A stretch of DNA of 64,000 nt from Paramacrobiotus metropolitanus (Eukaryota > Tardigrada > Eutardigrada > Parachela > Macrobiotidae), in contig NW_026570269.1 in the NCBI RefSeq assembly GCF_019649055.1, positions 496,001 to 560,000 of the forward strand. The letters are read 5' to 3'. Below, one piece after another: positions 24,705 to 35,863 of this stretch (its first letter is position 1; every line of letters begins with the position of its first letter). The position numbers were made by a program, and so were the translations under genes. Under the pieces are notes generated by a model. That model was not told the origin of the DNA. It saw only the letters and a list, made by a program, of their open reading frames with translations, and ran no database searches.

Positions 24705-26240
24705 ATGCCGCGCCAGGTGACAGAAATGGATTCGCTGAATTTTGTGGTATTTTTGGGCAGTTCGCGCGAAGGACGCATGGCCACACGTGTCGGTAAATAT
24801 ATTCGACGACTGCTGGAAGAACGAAATCACAACATCACTATTATCGGTAAGACATTAGCAATCTGCCGTACTGCAATACAGCTTCCGACCTTTATTTATG
24901 TACTTCAGATTACCCAATGCATATTGTGCAATGTGCACCCCAGCTAAAAGCGTATGAACGATGCATATCAATAGTATTAAGGCAAAAAACTTCGTTTTCT
25001 GAGAATTAAGTTTCTGTTTCTTACTGGTTGCGGTCACCGCATTGACCAGGAGACTGCAACAGGAAAGCTGAATAAATATGCACTGGAAGTGGGGCTATAC
25101 CGAATCATTAACCAATCGATAGATGTAATTGTTTACGCTGTGGCATAAGTGTTGTGAAAATATGCTAAGTATATGTTCAACATATTCATTACATTTCTCA
25201 GTGCTTATGTACTGTAGATCCTCTGGATGTCGGTTTGGGCCAGGTGATCTCGCCCTTAGCGTTCATGCCCGATCCCAGCGAAGCTCCAGCCAATGTGTTA
25301 GAAATCAATAAGCAAATACAAGAAGCGGATGGATTTATCATTATTTCACCCGAGTACAATGCCACTTTGCCGCCTGCCTTGTGCAGTATGATGGATAATA
25401 TTCCACCGGTATCCTTCGCATACCGCCCGTCAGCTATTGTCACGTACTCTCTCGGTAGGTGGAATGTGGAAAGGAAGCATTGGCACACCGCGTATTTGAA
25501 TTAAAAAATTTCTGAATACAGCATTTTTTGTATGCTTAATATCCATAAATTTTCTTGACAACTAAATTTGGATTACGTGATCTATCTGTAGAAGTAAATT
25601 TGTACCTTTTACTACTATTTATATTTTTCTGTAATATCAGATAATATCTAACCTGACGTACCTTGTTGCATTGTCTTCTAAATGTTTATTTCTTTTGATA
25701 CATATATTTTGCCAGACTTAACCGTTGTGCATTGTGTAATTTAATTAAGTGGTTTTACAGTATTATTTTTACAGGGAATTTTGGTGGGATGCGCGCCGGG
25801 TCTCACCTGCGCCAGTTCTTGTCCGATCTGACCACCATATCCTTGCCCCATATATTCAGTAATACATTAATCAGGGCTGCTGTTTTTTTAATCTTTTAAT
25901 TGATCTTTACCAATGCTGCTCGGGTGAATGTTGCAGTGATTCCTATGGTGGAGCAAGTTTTGAACGAAAACGGCGAAGTGTTGTCCAGACGCACCAGAAT
26001 GCAGAAAATGTCCACGATTTTATTCAATCAGCTGGAATGGTACTCCCGTGCGCTCAAGAATGAAAAGCTGGTAATATATTCTTTATTTTAAACTAAGCGC
26101 AAGTTTTTTTGCGGTTCCTGAGAATCACCCGCGCAAGTTTTTTTTCTTCCTGAGAATCACCCGCGCAATGAGCACAATATTATTTATGGAGCTGTTTTTA
26201 GGAGCTGGGAATTCCAGCGCCAAGCGGAATTGGCCTATAA
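24705..26240 (+). CDS. NADPH-dependent FMN-reductase-like flavoprotein
   Basis: Five exons: 24705-24846, 25218-25454, 25775-25858, 25937-26070, 26202-26240 (phases 1, 1, 1, 0), 211 aa, normal for the family. These flavodoxin-fold enzymes bind FMN and reduce flavin, quinones or azo compounds with NAD(P)H. Visible motifs: FVVFLGSSREGR (phosphate loop after the first strand), PLDVGLG, ADGFIIISPEYNATLPPALC (the SPEYN flavin-contact signature) and GNFGGMRAGSHLRQFLSDL. The end of exon 3 (LPHIF) joins MIPMVEQVLNENGEV. The start ATG at 24705 is preceded by in-frame ACG. No signal peptide, so probably cytosolic. Related genes are commonest in bacteria and fungi, but four introns show that this copy is a resident eukaryotic gene. 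A 33-bp duplication lies in the last intron. Confidence 0.9.
26097..26167. repeat. 33-bp direct tandem duplication in an intron
   Basis: GCGCAAG, a run of T, then TCCTGAGAATCACCC occurs twice back to back, followed by a third GCGCAA. The copies differ only in length and sequence of the T-run junction. It lies in intron 4 of the FMN-reductase-like gene. Confidence 0.8.
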
Positions 26241-26516
26241 GCAACGATATCCAGCACCGCAAACCTTGTGTTTCAGACGTTTTTGTTAATATTACTCTCT
26301 GATTTTGACAAATTTTTGATAACCCAGTTTGTGACTCGCTTTTTTTCTTCTTCATTTGCACCAATTTTTTTCCGATTTACTGCCGTGTTATAGCATTAAT
26401 TTTGTTGACAGTACTTTTAATTTGGTTGGAAGAATTACAACTACACCGATTTGCTCTTGAACGGCATGTATTTATTTCTATGCCGCGACCTTTCTGGTTG
26501 TCAAGTGTTCGTATGT

Positions 26517-28061
26517 TTATTTAAAAATCCATGGAAAGGTCTGTTGGAGGGAGAAGACGATTTGGTCGTAAAGGTCACCGAGTGGCTACAAAATTAAGTC
26601 GTATAATAGGATGCTTGCGGCAAGTCGTAGTTTTCTGTAATCAAACATTACGAAAATGTGCATAGCATCTACCTCTTTGAAAGGTCCCAAAAACGCCAGC
26701 AGGTTAACAGCAGCCGCCTCCGTGATGGTGCTGCCCAGCGAGGCCAAATTATCGACGATGGTTTGAGCGATCGTTTGAACGAAGTAGATGCTTAAAGCGC
26801 TGTCGGGCTGAACATACAGAAAGACATTTAGCAATTTAGCATGATAAAAACTTCGAGGATAGCTTGTTCGAATCACGGGATAGCGACAATACTTTATATA
26901 AATATTTTATTTTCGCCGAATATGTGAGTGCATTGCGTCATGCGATCCGACGTCTTACCATAATCGTGGCAGCAAGTGTAGCTAGATTGTTAATAATCCA
27001 GGTTGGTCCACCGGTAATCACATCGGCAATCCAGCCCAGAAGACCGCGGCTCTATCAAAACCCAAAGCAAAATCAATTAATATAAAAGTTAGCAGTAATT
27101 TTATACGGTTTCGTGAAAATCTGATTTTAATAACTTTCTTCAGTTCGGCTTTTGTTTGCTTTTGTACGTTATTGAAAGCTGATATGTGATATGCAAGAGG
27201 TACAACTTATTACTAACATTTGCCTGCATGTTACCGTACTTATATCTAACAAAATGCAAACAAATAAACGGGTAAATACAATAACTATACCCTAGTCGTT
27301 TACCTGAAGATCGACCATTCGTGCAGAAACAGCATTAAACATGCTCATCCGGGTGAAATCAATGGCAATGTTTTTTGCTTTGTCCAGTGCAACTTGGGCG
27401 TGAGCGTTAAGTTCTAAAAGAATCAAACGAAGGTGTATTTGCAGCAATATACCTGTAGAACACGCCAAAATCTTAGTGGCAAACCCTTAATTTTTGGCAT
27501 CAGGCCGATGACTTCTTCCGCAACCAGGGCAGCATAGTTGATTTTTTCCATTGGCGGGTCTAAATACGGAATCTCATGACGGATGTTCAGGCTTACCGTA
27601 CATATACTCAAACTTTTGAGCGTTTTTCGACAATTTTGTCTGTACGTACTGCGCAGAGGCTCAGTGGCTTTGTGGAGCATGGCGTTAGCTTCTTGGGTCA
27701 TCTTTTCATATTCCTGCACATAGTTCTCAAAAAGTTGCACCCGTTTATTGCCTTCTTCGTCCACCAGAGCCGCTACGAATTCGGCGACTTTGTTGTTGTC
27801 CGACCGGGCATCGGTGTTAAATGCCTGATAGACTTCCTGGCGCATTTCCAAAAGGGCATCTTTCAGCACAGGCTTCAGCGCTACAACTCACAATCGTGTC
27901 ATCACCAGCATGCCAAAAAACGCAGGTTCTGACAAAAGTAATTTACAGTACTCGTACAGGATTAAGAATAATAATACAATTTGTATACCTCCGGAGAAGT
28001 ACGCTTCCCCCAGGCCGGCGCAGGCGATGACAAAAAGGGCGATGGCAAGAATAGACTTCAT
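26517..28061 (-). CDS. secreted helical protein, local family member 1 (261 aa)
   Basis: Seven exons in phase: 28061-27989, 27880-27650, 27559-27485, 27413-27304, 27051-26959, 26807-26673, 26585-26517. It starts with a clear signal peptide (MKSILAIALFVIACAGLGEA). The mature chain is amphipathic and probably helical: LKDALLEMRQEVYQAF, VQLFENYVQEYEKMTQEANA, LDKAKNIAIDFTRMS. A later exon begins SRGLLGWIADVI, parallel to SRGLFGDIWNGV in the 638-aa gene at 36-38 kb. The C-terminus is PWIFK. It lacks the two-Cys module of the other two genes. Intron 3 is only 71 bp. The donor after KIK (AAGG|GTTTGC) is the least certain join; it is chosen because it keeps the frame. Family and function unrecognised. 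Possible roles such as lipid- or surface-binding extracellular protein are speculation. Confidence 0.82.
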
Positions 28062-28780
28062 TTTTTTAAATTTCGGGAACGCCGTGACCTGAGCTCAGTT
28101 TGCCCTTGGAAGTGTGCTAATGAGATAGTGGCAGCTGATTTGTAAACCAATTTTTGCCTTAGAACTGCCGGTTGGTACAATAATCGTCTGATTTCCAGTG
28201 AGCTAATCATATCAAACCAATAAAATTAATAATAGCACGTGAAATGATAACCTTGGATTGTAATAATCGCACTAAATTTGCCGCAGATAGTAGAAAAGCT
28301 TACCGCCAACATTAAAGCAAGGATAACAATTCGATCATAAATGCTTTTGATGAGATCGCTGCGGCACTAAATAGTTTGCTTTACTGATTTATTCGCTAAC
28401 CTGGCCCGTAAATAAAAAATACAATGCTATACCCGTATGAAAGTAATTGCTGAAAATCCATCAATTTTAGGCTTATTTACAATAAAATTTACGCAAATCC
28501 CAGTGTGGAATTTTTGTAGTGAGTTGGTCATCTCAAAACTGCAGCGGAAGTGTCGCAAAGGCGCGTTTTAGGGACTTCCGGTATGTTTTTACGGGATGAT
28601 ATGCGGACTAATTGCGACTTATATACGGCGCATTTGCGCAACAGAAACCTTTTTTAATGCATTGGTACTGCAGTTCAGGGAAGTACTATAATTTATGGAT
28701 AGTCTGTACCACCATCACCGTACGCAAAGCACACTTTTATTCTCCCTACACAAAAAAAATAGGTTTACCTAAGAACTAAA
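28062..28780. promoter_or_regulatory. upstream region of secreted family member 1
   Basis: Minus-strand upstream sequence contains GTTTGATATGA (28218-28208), which is also found upstream of family member 2, plus a GATA-like site (AATGATAACC near 28242). No coding exon is seen. The assignment as promoter is inferred from position and the shared motif. Confidence 0.35.
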
Positions 28781-28818
28781 AATACCGAACAAAAAATTCT
28801 GAAACGAAGAGCAAGTTT

Positions 28819-31101
28819 GGAAATCCTTTAAATTATTTACCGAAATAAAAACAGAGCACGGCCAAGATCTACTGAAAATTTTTATAGATTCTGGAGGTTG
28901 CAAACAGACACGGATATCCAAATTAAACCATCGAAAACAATCCTCTTCCAGCGATTTTTTCAGTCCCCGAAATCCGGCGCAGCCTCTTTCCCAGAATTTT
29001 CCATAAAATCTAAAATTAAATAAATCATGAGAAATGCTAACTCAACGTAAGTACTTATCACAAACGGATTTTTATTCTTCCTCTAACATTTTCAATCAGG
29101 AAATTTGGGAAATCCAAGAACAATTTTTGAATCGTAGCGATGATAGCGCTCCTATTTTGCGAGCTTGCATCGGACCCAGAAGAATGTTGCGCGCTGTATA
29201 GCACACTGCTTTTAAAATCATGATCTTATTTTAAATTAAATTAAAAATAACCATAATAACCATAAATTATTTATTTGATAAACCTTAAAATCATCGCAAG
29301 GGAAACAATTTTCTAAAATTTGTTCTTACATTGTGCTGCCGTACGATCGTTTTAGAAATCTTCTTGGAAGTCCGAGTATTTTCAGGCAAACTTCGTCCTG
29401 CAAACGGCAAAAGCACATAAATACACACGACTTATTTTTTTTATTTATCATTTGTGGATTTCTAAGAGCTTTGAAGCAATTTGCTAACGTAGCAACTGAA
29501 GAAATAAGCATCCCTACACTGATTGCACCCTTTTCAGCGTCAGCTAATAAAAACACTATAAAAAGCACTGTAATAAGATCAATCACTATAAAAATCTGGA
29601 AATCCAAACTTAACATGAATTTAATCGCTATGTGACTTGTGACGGCGTTTGCTGTTTGCGTATAAAACCTGCAAAAAGAATACGTGCATAAATAAAAAAA
29701 TTTTAAAATGTCTGTAACTAAAATTCAAAATCTGCAAGTTCTCTGTGGTTAAATTATCCAACCACAGAAAACTTATAATTTTATTTTCTATTCACAACCA
29801 GATTTTTTAGAAAAAATTATTTTGCGTACCTCAAGTTGCTCCACTGTTAAATCATCTCTTAAGTATTATGGATATCCAAGAGTCACTCAGATATTTTTCT
29901 GCAACATGAGCAAATGCAAACGAATAACACTAAGCATCTCTCGCGCGTCTACCGTTCATTAATCACTAAGATTCCGGAATTCCAAAATTTACGTTTTAAA
30001 AAAACACATAAACTGGAACGCAAAGAAGCTTACCGTTTGAGGAGTAGACAGGTTACTGCTGCCACTTCAAACCACAACAGTGTGGAGGCACTGGAGCGCA
30101 GGCGCTTGACGTTTGCTGGCATTAGCAAAACTGGCGCCACCTATGAAAGAATGAACAATATTTCGAAATATTGTTGCAGACTTCGTATAACTTTTAAAAA
30201 CACGGAGTAACACTGTTTTCATTCCCGTAATAACTTACCCGTAAGGGACGTTTCTTTTTCACTGTGCGTAGGCTGAAAGACTTGGAAATCCGTGTTGTCG
30301 AAAGCACCTGCAAAGTACGATTCATGTTTAAAGTGTTGTTCTACTGCCTTATTAAAATAACTGTTTTAAAAAACCCAACGTTTTGAAAAGAAAATCCTGA
30401 ATAAGTGTGAAATATTTTGGAGACCTGCAAAATGGCGGACGTAGCTAAAAAGTTCAAAACTGATCAACTGACTTAAACCTTGCAACGGCAGCTGCTTGTT
30501 CACTGACATTGCCAGTGAACAGAAATGAACGAGCTGAAATATGCTTGACCAATCAAAAAAAGAGGGTGGTCTCCGCATGAAACTGCCTAATTTCACATAC
30601 GTAGTTATTCATAATTTCACTGAATGTGCAATTGTTTTGCAAAAATAAACAAAACATTTATTCTAAACACTTAGAAAAATTAAAATAAATTTTCCAGTAT
30701 GAGGTTTAACCGATAACAATTAGTATAGTCAGTTTTACCTGATGGCAATCGTCCGGGTTAAAGAAAATTGAGTCAGCAGTTTAACGTAGTTCCTGGAAAT
30801 CCAAGTTTTTTCCCAAATGAATGATTGGCAGAGTTATATGGTAAGTGGATCATCATGAAGCACAAAGTCAGAGGAAGTGAAAGGAAGAATGACGATGTTG
30901 GAAAAGGCTCGTCATGGTGCTAGCTCGCGCGCAAACCTGAGCGCGCGTACATGCGTCTGGCTATGAGAACTACTACTTGCTCTTGGATACCATAACAAGG
31001 CTTTGTTTTTCACGAGTTCTACATCGTGGTCTTTCAAAAAAGCCCTAATATTATAAATATAACCCGCAAACGGTTTTTGTATAACAAATACTGGGAAATC
31101 C
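28819..31101. promoter_or_regulatory. cluster of GGAAATCC / GGATATCC near-palindromes
   Basis: Six exact GGAAATCC at 28819, 29108, 29598, 30284, 30795 and 31094, all in the same orientation, two palindromic GGATATCC at 28912 and 29870, and one variant GGAAGTCC at 29366. Several extend to TGGAAATCCAA, a dyad with TTGGA/TCCAA arms. Flanks are not otherwise alike, so it is a dispersed short motif, not a long repeat. It may be a clustered protein-binding site; alternatively it is the remnant of repeated exons reading LDF[PQ] on the minus strand. Confidence 0.4.
29333..30307 (-). CDS. weak candidate multi-exon membrane-protein gene
   Basis: Three minus-strand exons fit in phase: 30307-30239 (acceptor TTTGCAG, donor CGG|GTAAGT), 30140-30034 (acceptor TTCATAG, donor CG|GTAAGC) and one starting at 29668 (acceptor TTTTTGCAG) that stays open to about 29333. 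The middle exon contains STLLWFEVAAVTCLLLKR, and the third has FIVIDLITVLFIVFLLADAE and ISVGMLISSVATL, which look like membrane segments. A following short exon (29400-29333, donor AAT|GTAAGA) and one near 29010-28775 could continue it. No start or stop is fixed and no family is recognised. It could be a real gene fragment, a pseudogene or chance. Confidence 0.28.
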
Positions 31102-31606
31102 AACAATATTAATCGAATTCTACAAGGCCATAAAAATGCAGAAAACCTCCTGTAAATTATCGGTTTTAAAATGGCATTTTGCAGAACTCAAAATTTTACT
31201 TGCGGATTCAATGTTGGTATACTGCTGTCGCCACAGGGCGGACGCAATGCTTTTGTGCGGGATATATGTTCATAATTTTGCACCGAAACGAACTGCGACT
31301 GTGAACCGCATACTGTAATATACATGCTATAGGCATTTCAAGGGAGAGTTACTACAAACATAGATTTATCTGGCCCCAGATTTCTTGTCAGGCGTGGTTT
31401 TAGCCGTTAACCAAGGCCATACTCGCACAATAAAACAAATTCACAATAGTCACATAACAAAGGGCATCAGATTTTCCAGTTTTGTGACATATGGTGTATA
31501 TTTCAGTCCAACTAGTCAAGTGACCTTCGATCACAAAACCCAGTACGTATTCGATTCATCAAATGTATTGCAATAATCAGAGTGTTAGAAGAATTTCGAA
31601 TCCTAG
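30366..31606. other. no supported gene
   Basis: A 76-codon minus-strand frame at 30366-30596 has an AG at its start and CAG|GTCTCC at its end and might be a further exon of the candidate membrane gene, but its phase does not fit the 30239-30307 exon as read there. The rest shows nothing beyond the GGAAATCC motifs. Confidence 0.4.
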
Positions 31607-33632
31607 CTAGTGCTTCTTGTTTTTCAACTTCGAGTCAAGTTGTCCAGAAAATAAGGTATTCAGTTGGGTAGTGATCTGCTGGATGAGTGTGGGGAAATAC
31701 TGCAAAGACAACGTAAAGTTAAAGTTTAGGCAATTCAGCGCACAATAACTTCAATGGAATTTTTTTCACACTGTTGATGCTATCAGCATTTTCAGATACA
31801 GTTACCGACCACATACAGTTGTGCATCTGAGACAATAAACCAGAGATTTCATGAAGTACCCGTAAGCCGTAGGTACTAGGTATATTATATAACCAAGCGT
31901 ACCTGCTGCAGTGGTTTTAAAAACTCCACAAATTCATCCACCACCAAATGTAGGACGTCGTTGAGCTGGCCAATCGTTTCGTGAATAAAGTTTTGAATGA
32001 CGGTTTCCACCTGTGCAAACTGACTGGCAATAGCCGGTAACAGAGCGGTCTTGGTGTCGATCAGATGGATCGGGATATCCAGAAGATCAACAAAGCGGGT
32101 TTTCTAAGCAAAAACGGTTATTATAAAGACAGTTAGTTAAGTGTTAGCCACAAAAAGCACTGCCGCCTTTAATTTTATTGGTGTTGTACAACATTAAGCA
32201 AATATGCAGCTGACAAACCTACCGGGCGACTGAGTAACCACTGGTTAACCTGGCTGCCAAGGTCATGACCCAAATGCTCCAGAACCGCCTGTGTCACCGC
32301 TTCCGTGGCGCTGAGTTGGCCGGCAATGGTCCACGCCCATCCAACAACCGGCGACGTCTGGACGTAATTCTGCATGCCACCGTTGGCCGTCAAGCAGTCC
32401 TGCACCATGGGCAGATACAGGAAGTCCAGTGCTTGATTGTTCTCCATCAGACCGATGACCAGGGCGGTGTTGCACTCAATGCCGTGCACCTCGATGCACT
32501 GCACGACGGGATCTTGTGCTACAAGTCCCTGGAACTGCGCGGATGACGTCAGCGCATTGATGACTAGCTGAATCAACCATGGAATTCGTGCGCTGCCATC
32601 TCGGCTCACTGCAAAGTTAATATTTATTATTCCACCGCACACCATGCAGAAAGATAAAATTAAGCACGGAGCTCTGTTTAGGCAACTGTAGACTGACCTT
32701 TCGAATTGGACAAAGTGGTTAGTAACTGCTGGAGGATTGCTTCTCCATATTGGAAAATATTGTCGCCCAGACCTAGAGAATAACAGGACATGCTGGCAGT
32801 AATGTTCTCATTATTGATTAAAATTATCACGTGCAAAAAAAGCCACTAGTAAGAGTGTCGCTCTAATATGTTTTTCTACTTGCCGTTAAATTCGAGTTAT
32901 ACTGCAATTCAGTATTCACCATTTTTACCGTACCTTGCAAGGCGATCAGCGCATGTTGGACGACTGTGTAAATATATTCAGCATATTGTTGTGATAATGC
33001 GGCAGTCTGCTGGAGAAACTGCAAGATGCTTTCAGCGTTATTTTGCAGAATCTGTGCGATGTCGGTTACGGCTCCCGATCTAAACATTTAGATACTGAAT
33101 ACAAGTTATTACAATTAATGCATTCCTGTTGTAAAAAATGTTCTCTTAAAACCGAAACGAAATAATTATTGGACTACTGTGCAATTTCAATTAATTAATG
33201 CATCAGTAACTGACTGGTGCACAGTGCACAACCAAAAATTATTCACTGGCAAATCTTAGTTATTTTCATTCCAGAAAGTAAACGATTTGAGTTAATCTTC
33301 TGGAATCTGAACCGTTACGCAGATGAAGATTGTCCTTCGTGTATTAGTAAGCAGTCCACGCACCTGGTATCTAAGCCGGACGCTTGCACCGGAAACAGTT
33401 TTCTTGACTTGCTTATGGCAGCATGCAGAGGAGATGATGCACCTGTATCCCAAAGCAGTTGAAGTGCTTTCGATTGCATAGTGGCAATTATTGTACAAGT
33501 ATACAAACTGTAAATGCAATAAATTAAAGGTGTTACGTAAGCAAGTAACTCACGCTGGGAAAGGTTAGGAAGTTCTCCACCAGCCGCAATGTACACCAGC
33601 GCAAACACACAAAGCAGGCTTAGGGTTTTCAT
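31607..33632 (-). CDS. secreted helical protein, local family member 2 (352 aa, one two-Cys module)
   Basis: Seven exons in phase: 33632-33554, 33442-33364, 33079-32934, 32772-32698, 32608-32223, 32103-31903, 31699-31607. The N-terminus is a signal peptide (MKTLSLLCVFALVYIAAGG). Exon 3 is a helical segment (ILQNNAESILQFLQQTAALS). Exon 5 (128 codons) is the module shared with the 638-aa gene: GSARIPWLIQLVINAL aligns with GRAIPAFLKPIIQQIA, MENNQALDF with SQNNQLNAD, and VQDCLTANGGMQNYV with IAHCIEQGGGLESIV. Two cysteines, QC...DC, are spaced 33 residues apart (34 in the relative), with an extra Cys (IEC) between. Exon 6 begins after LLSRP and is again helical; the C-terminus is Lys-rich (SKLKNKKH). 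No known domain recognised. It lies upstream of member 1 and is divergent from member 3. Confidence 0.85.
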
Positions 33633-35863
33633 TTTTTACTGTTTGTAATTTCAACTTTTCTTTTTTCAGTGTTACTGTACACTGCCTACTCTAGTCATAT
33701 CAAACTAGCTACTCTCATATCAACAACAGCCTTCGCTCCAGTAAAACTAATTACGTTCGAGAAAACTTCCGATCCTGTTTGTTATCCAAATGGAGATAAC
33801 CTTATCACAACCTTTTGTTAAGAAAGCGCAGTGCATCTTTGCATTACGGATTGCGCATAAAATATTATCAGTTAATCAGTTTTAAAGCGTCAATAGTGTT
33901 GCCGTTAGCTTGTTACTCAACATTAGTGGCGCTGCTTAAATGAACAAATTTCTTATAATTGTAGTTTTACGTATAGCGTCAGTTATGGCAATCTGTTAAA
34001 TTATCCTACTTTTACGATATTCATATCTGATACGTAGGTATTACCGTAATCAATCGACCACATTGAGGATGGTTTGGTTAATTTGGAAAAACAGCGCATT
34101 TTACCAGTTTTCATAAAGCAATCCCCTCTAAAAATAACAAGAATCTAAATGTTTCTACACCAATAATGCTTTGAAACAAAATTCTTCCTAATTGCATCCA
34201 AACAGAACCAGCGCCCCGATTAAGACCGGCAAGTGGTTTATTATTTGTATATAAGCACAACTGCGATAAATGGAGTTGTGTTACTTGTTAGAGACCTATA
34301 CGTATGAAAAACCAAACTGAAACACTGGTAATTAAACAAATACCAAACTGTAAATTTATTGGAGCAAATAAACGCCATTTCAGCGAAGCCCCACCGGAAA
34401 TATGAAGTACTGTATGCAGTATTAAGTACCGTACCAATGGGTACAACAAACAACCGTTCCATCTTGGATCGAAGATGTTCAAAGACGACAGAAACAGCAA
34501 TGAGTTGTAAATTTCTAATGAGTTGCAATTCTGTCCACATCTGTTGTTGACTGTAAATCTTGATCTGTAATCATAGAGAAATTTACTCGACAGTGGGTCG
34601 GATCCCTTTCGATGTAAACAATTTCGCTTTCCGTACGTTTTTAAAAACAGACATCGTTTTCCGCTTACAGATATGCATTGCATGTCATTCTGCCCTTAAT
34701 CGACATCAACCAAATCTTGTCGGTCTGAAATTGTTGTCGGTTCACGAAAGAAAAAAATAGCACAAATCTTTCTCAAACGATTTGGAAATCTAGAAAGTTT
34801 TCATGAATATCTGCAATCTCTATAATTATGATACGAGTATATCTCTCAAGAACGTCTTTTTCGGAGCGGACAATAGGGTGTGCCGCAGCCCATTCTTTTT
34901 TATGCACTTGGTAAGGCAATCATGATATGGATTTAGTACTGTACATGCCGAAAAATATTTATCGGTAGTCTATGCAATGCCTGTGACACTGACAAGCCGA
35001 AAATTTTAAAAATTTATTTACAAACACCGATCGTTGTAGCTGCCGTATGGCAACTTTGTAGTAGAATCAATCATGAGCTTAATGATCATAGTGTCCTATC
35101 CTCTCAGGATTTGTTGTAACTGTGCAAAGTTCACTTCCACCTTTGCACTATGATTCTCCTCCTCATCACACACCAAAACGTCCGTAAACGCAATTTACAA
35201 GGATGTTAGTTTTACACAAAACATGTGAATCATCAAATTTTACTATAATTTGCCGCTGCGTATTTTACTCGTTTCACGAAGTGTGCAGGTACAGTATTTT
35301 CTAATCGGCAGTAGAATTCACGGTTCATGTCCTCCCATTATCACACCATACGCGGCTGACAATATTGCCCGCTGTTATTCCAAAATCCAAATTCGCTTGT
35401 GCATTCCCCAGAATAAACTGATAAATATGCAGATATCAGTATCGTTTAATTCAACAGATACGGTAGAAATACATTGATAAAACAATCAGACCATAAAAAG
35501 ATTTAAAGGTGTATACCGCCTTCCGTTTTTCGTATGCTTACATTAAATGGCACATAGCATGCAAGTGTATATGTATTACAATGAACCGTAGTCCAAAGTT
35601 CTTACTTTCTTAAAAAGATTGCGCTTAAAAATCAGCCATAAATATGCTTACATATCGGAATCTGTCGATAAAACATTTATCGGAAACAGGTAAAATTATA
35701 CTACGATACCAATTGTTTTCGCGTGACCATTGTTCTACATTGATAAGGTCAAGAAGTTGGCCATCGAAATATATAAGCAACCGGAAAGAAAGTTAGACAA
35801 CAAGCTTTCAGCGAGTCAACAAGTTTTCTAAAACAGTTTTTAAGATTTCCTGCAAAGGTCACC
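33633..35863. promoter_or_regulatory. divergent upstream region of secreted family members 2 and 3
   Basis: 2.2 kb between the two start codons. On the minus strand, GTTTGATATGA lies at 33705-33695, 63 bp before the start of member 2, and a paired GATA site (TGATAAGGTTATCT) at 33807-33794. On the plus strand, TTGATAAGG near 35739 and a TATATAAG box near 35770 precede member 3; its start at 35864 has an ACCATG context. Frames at 34241-34760 show no domain and no splice partners. Confidence 0.5.

Noticed and set aside
26850-26885. TTCGAATCACGG as a tRNA B-box
   Set aside because: No A-box or acceptor stem at the right distance.
29326-30307. ABC-transporter (ABCC) transmembrane exons with alternative copies
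   Set aside because: The LDF-type motif and hydrophobic segments are suggestive, but no nucleotide-binding domain or other ABC exon lies in the window.
34241-34760. Overlapping frames on both strands between secreted genes 2 and 3
   Set aside because: No domains or convincing splice sites; both strands open by chance.
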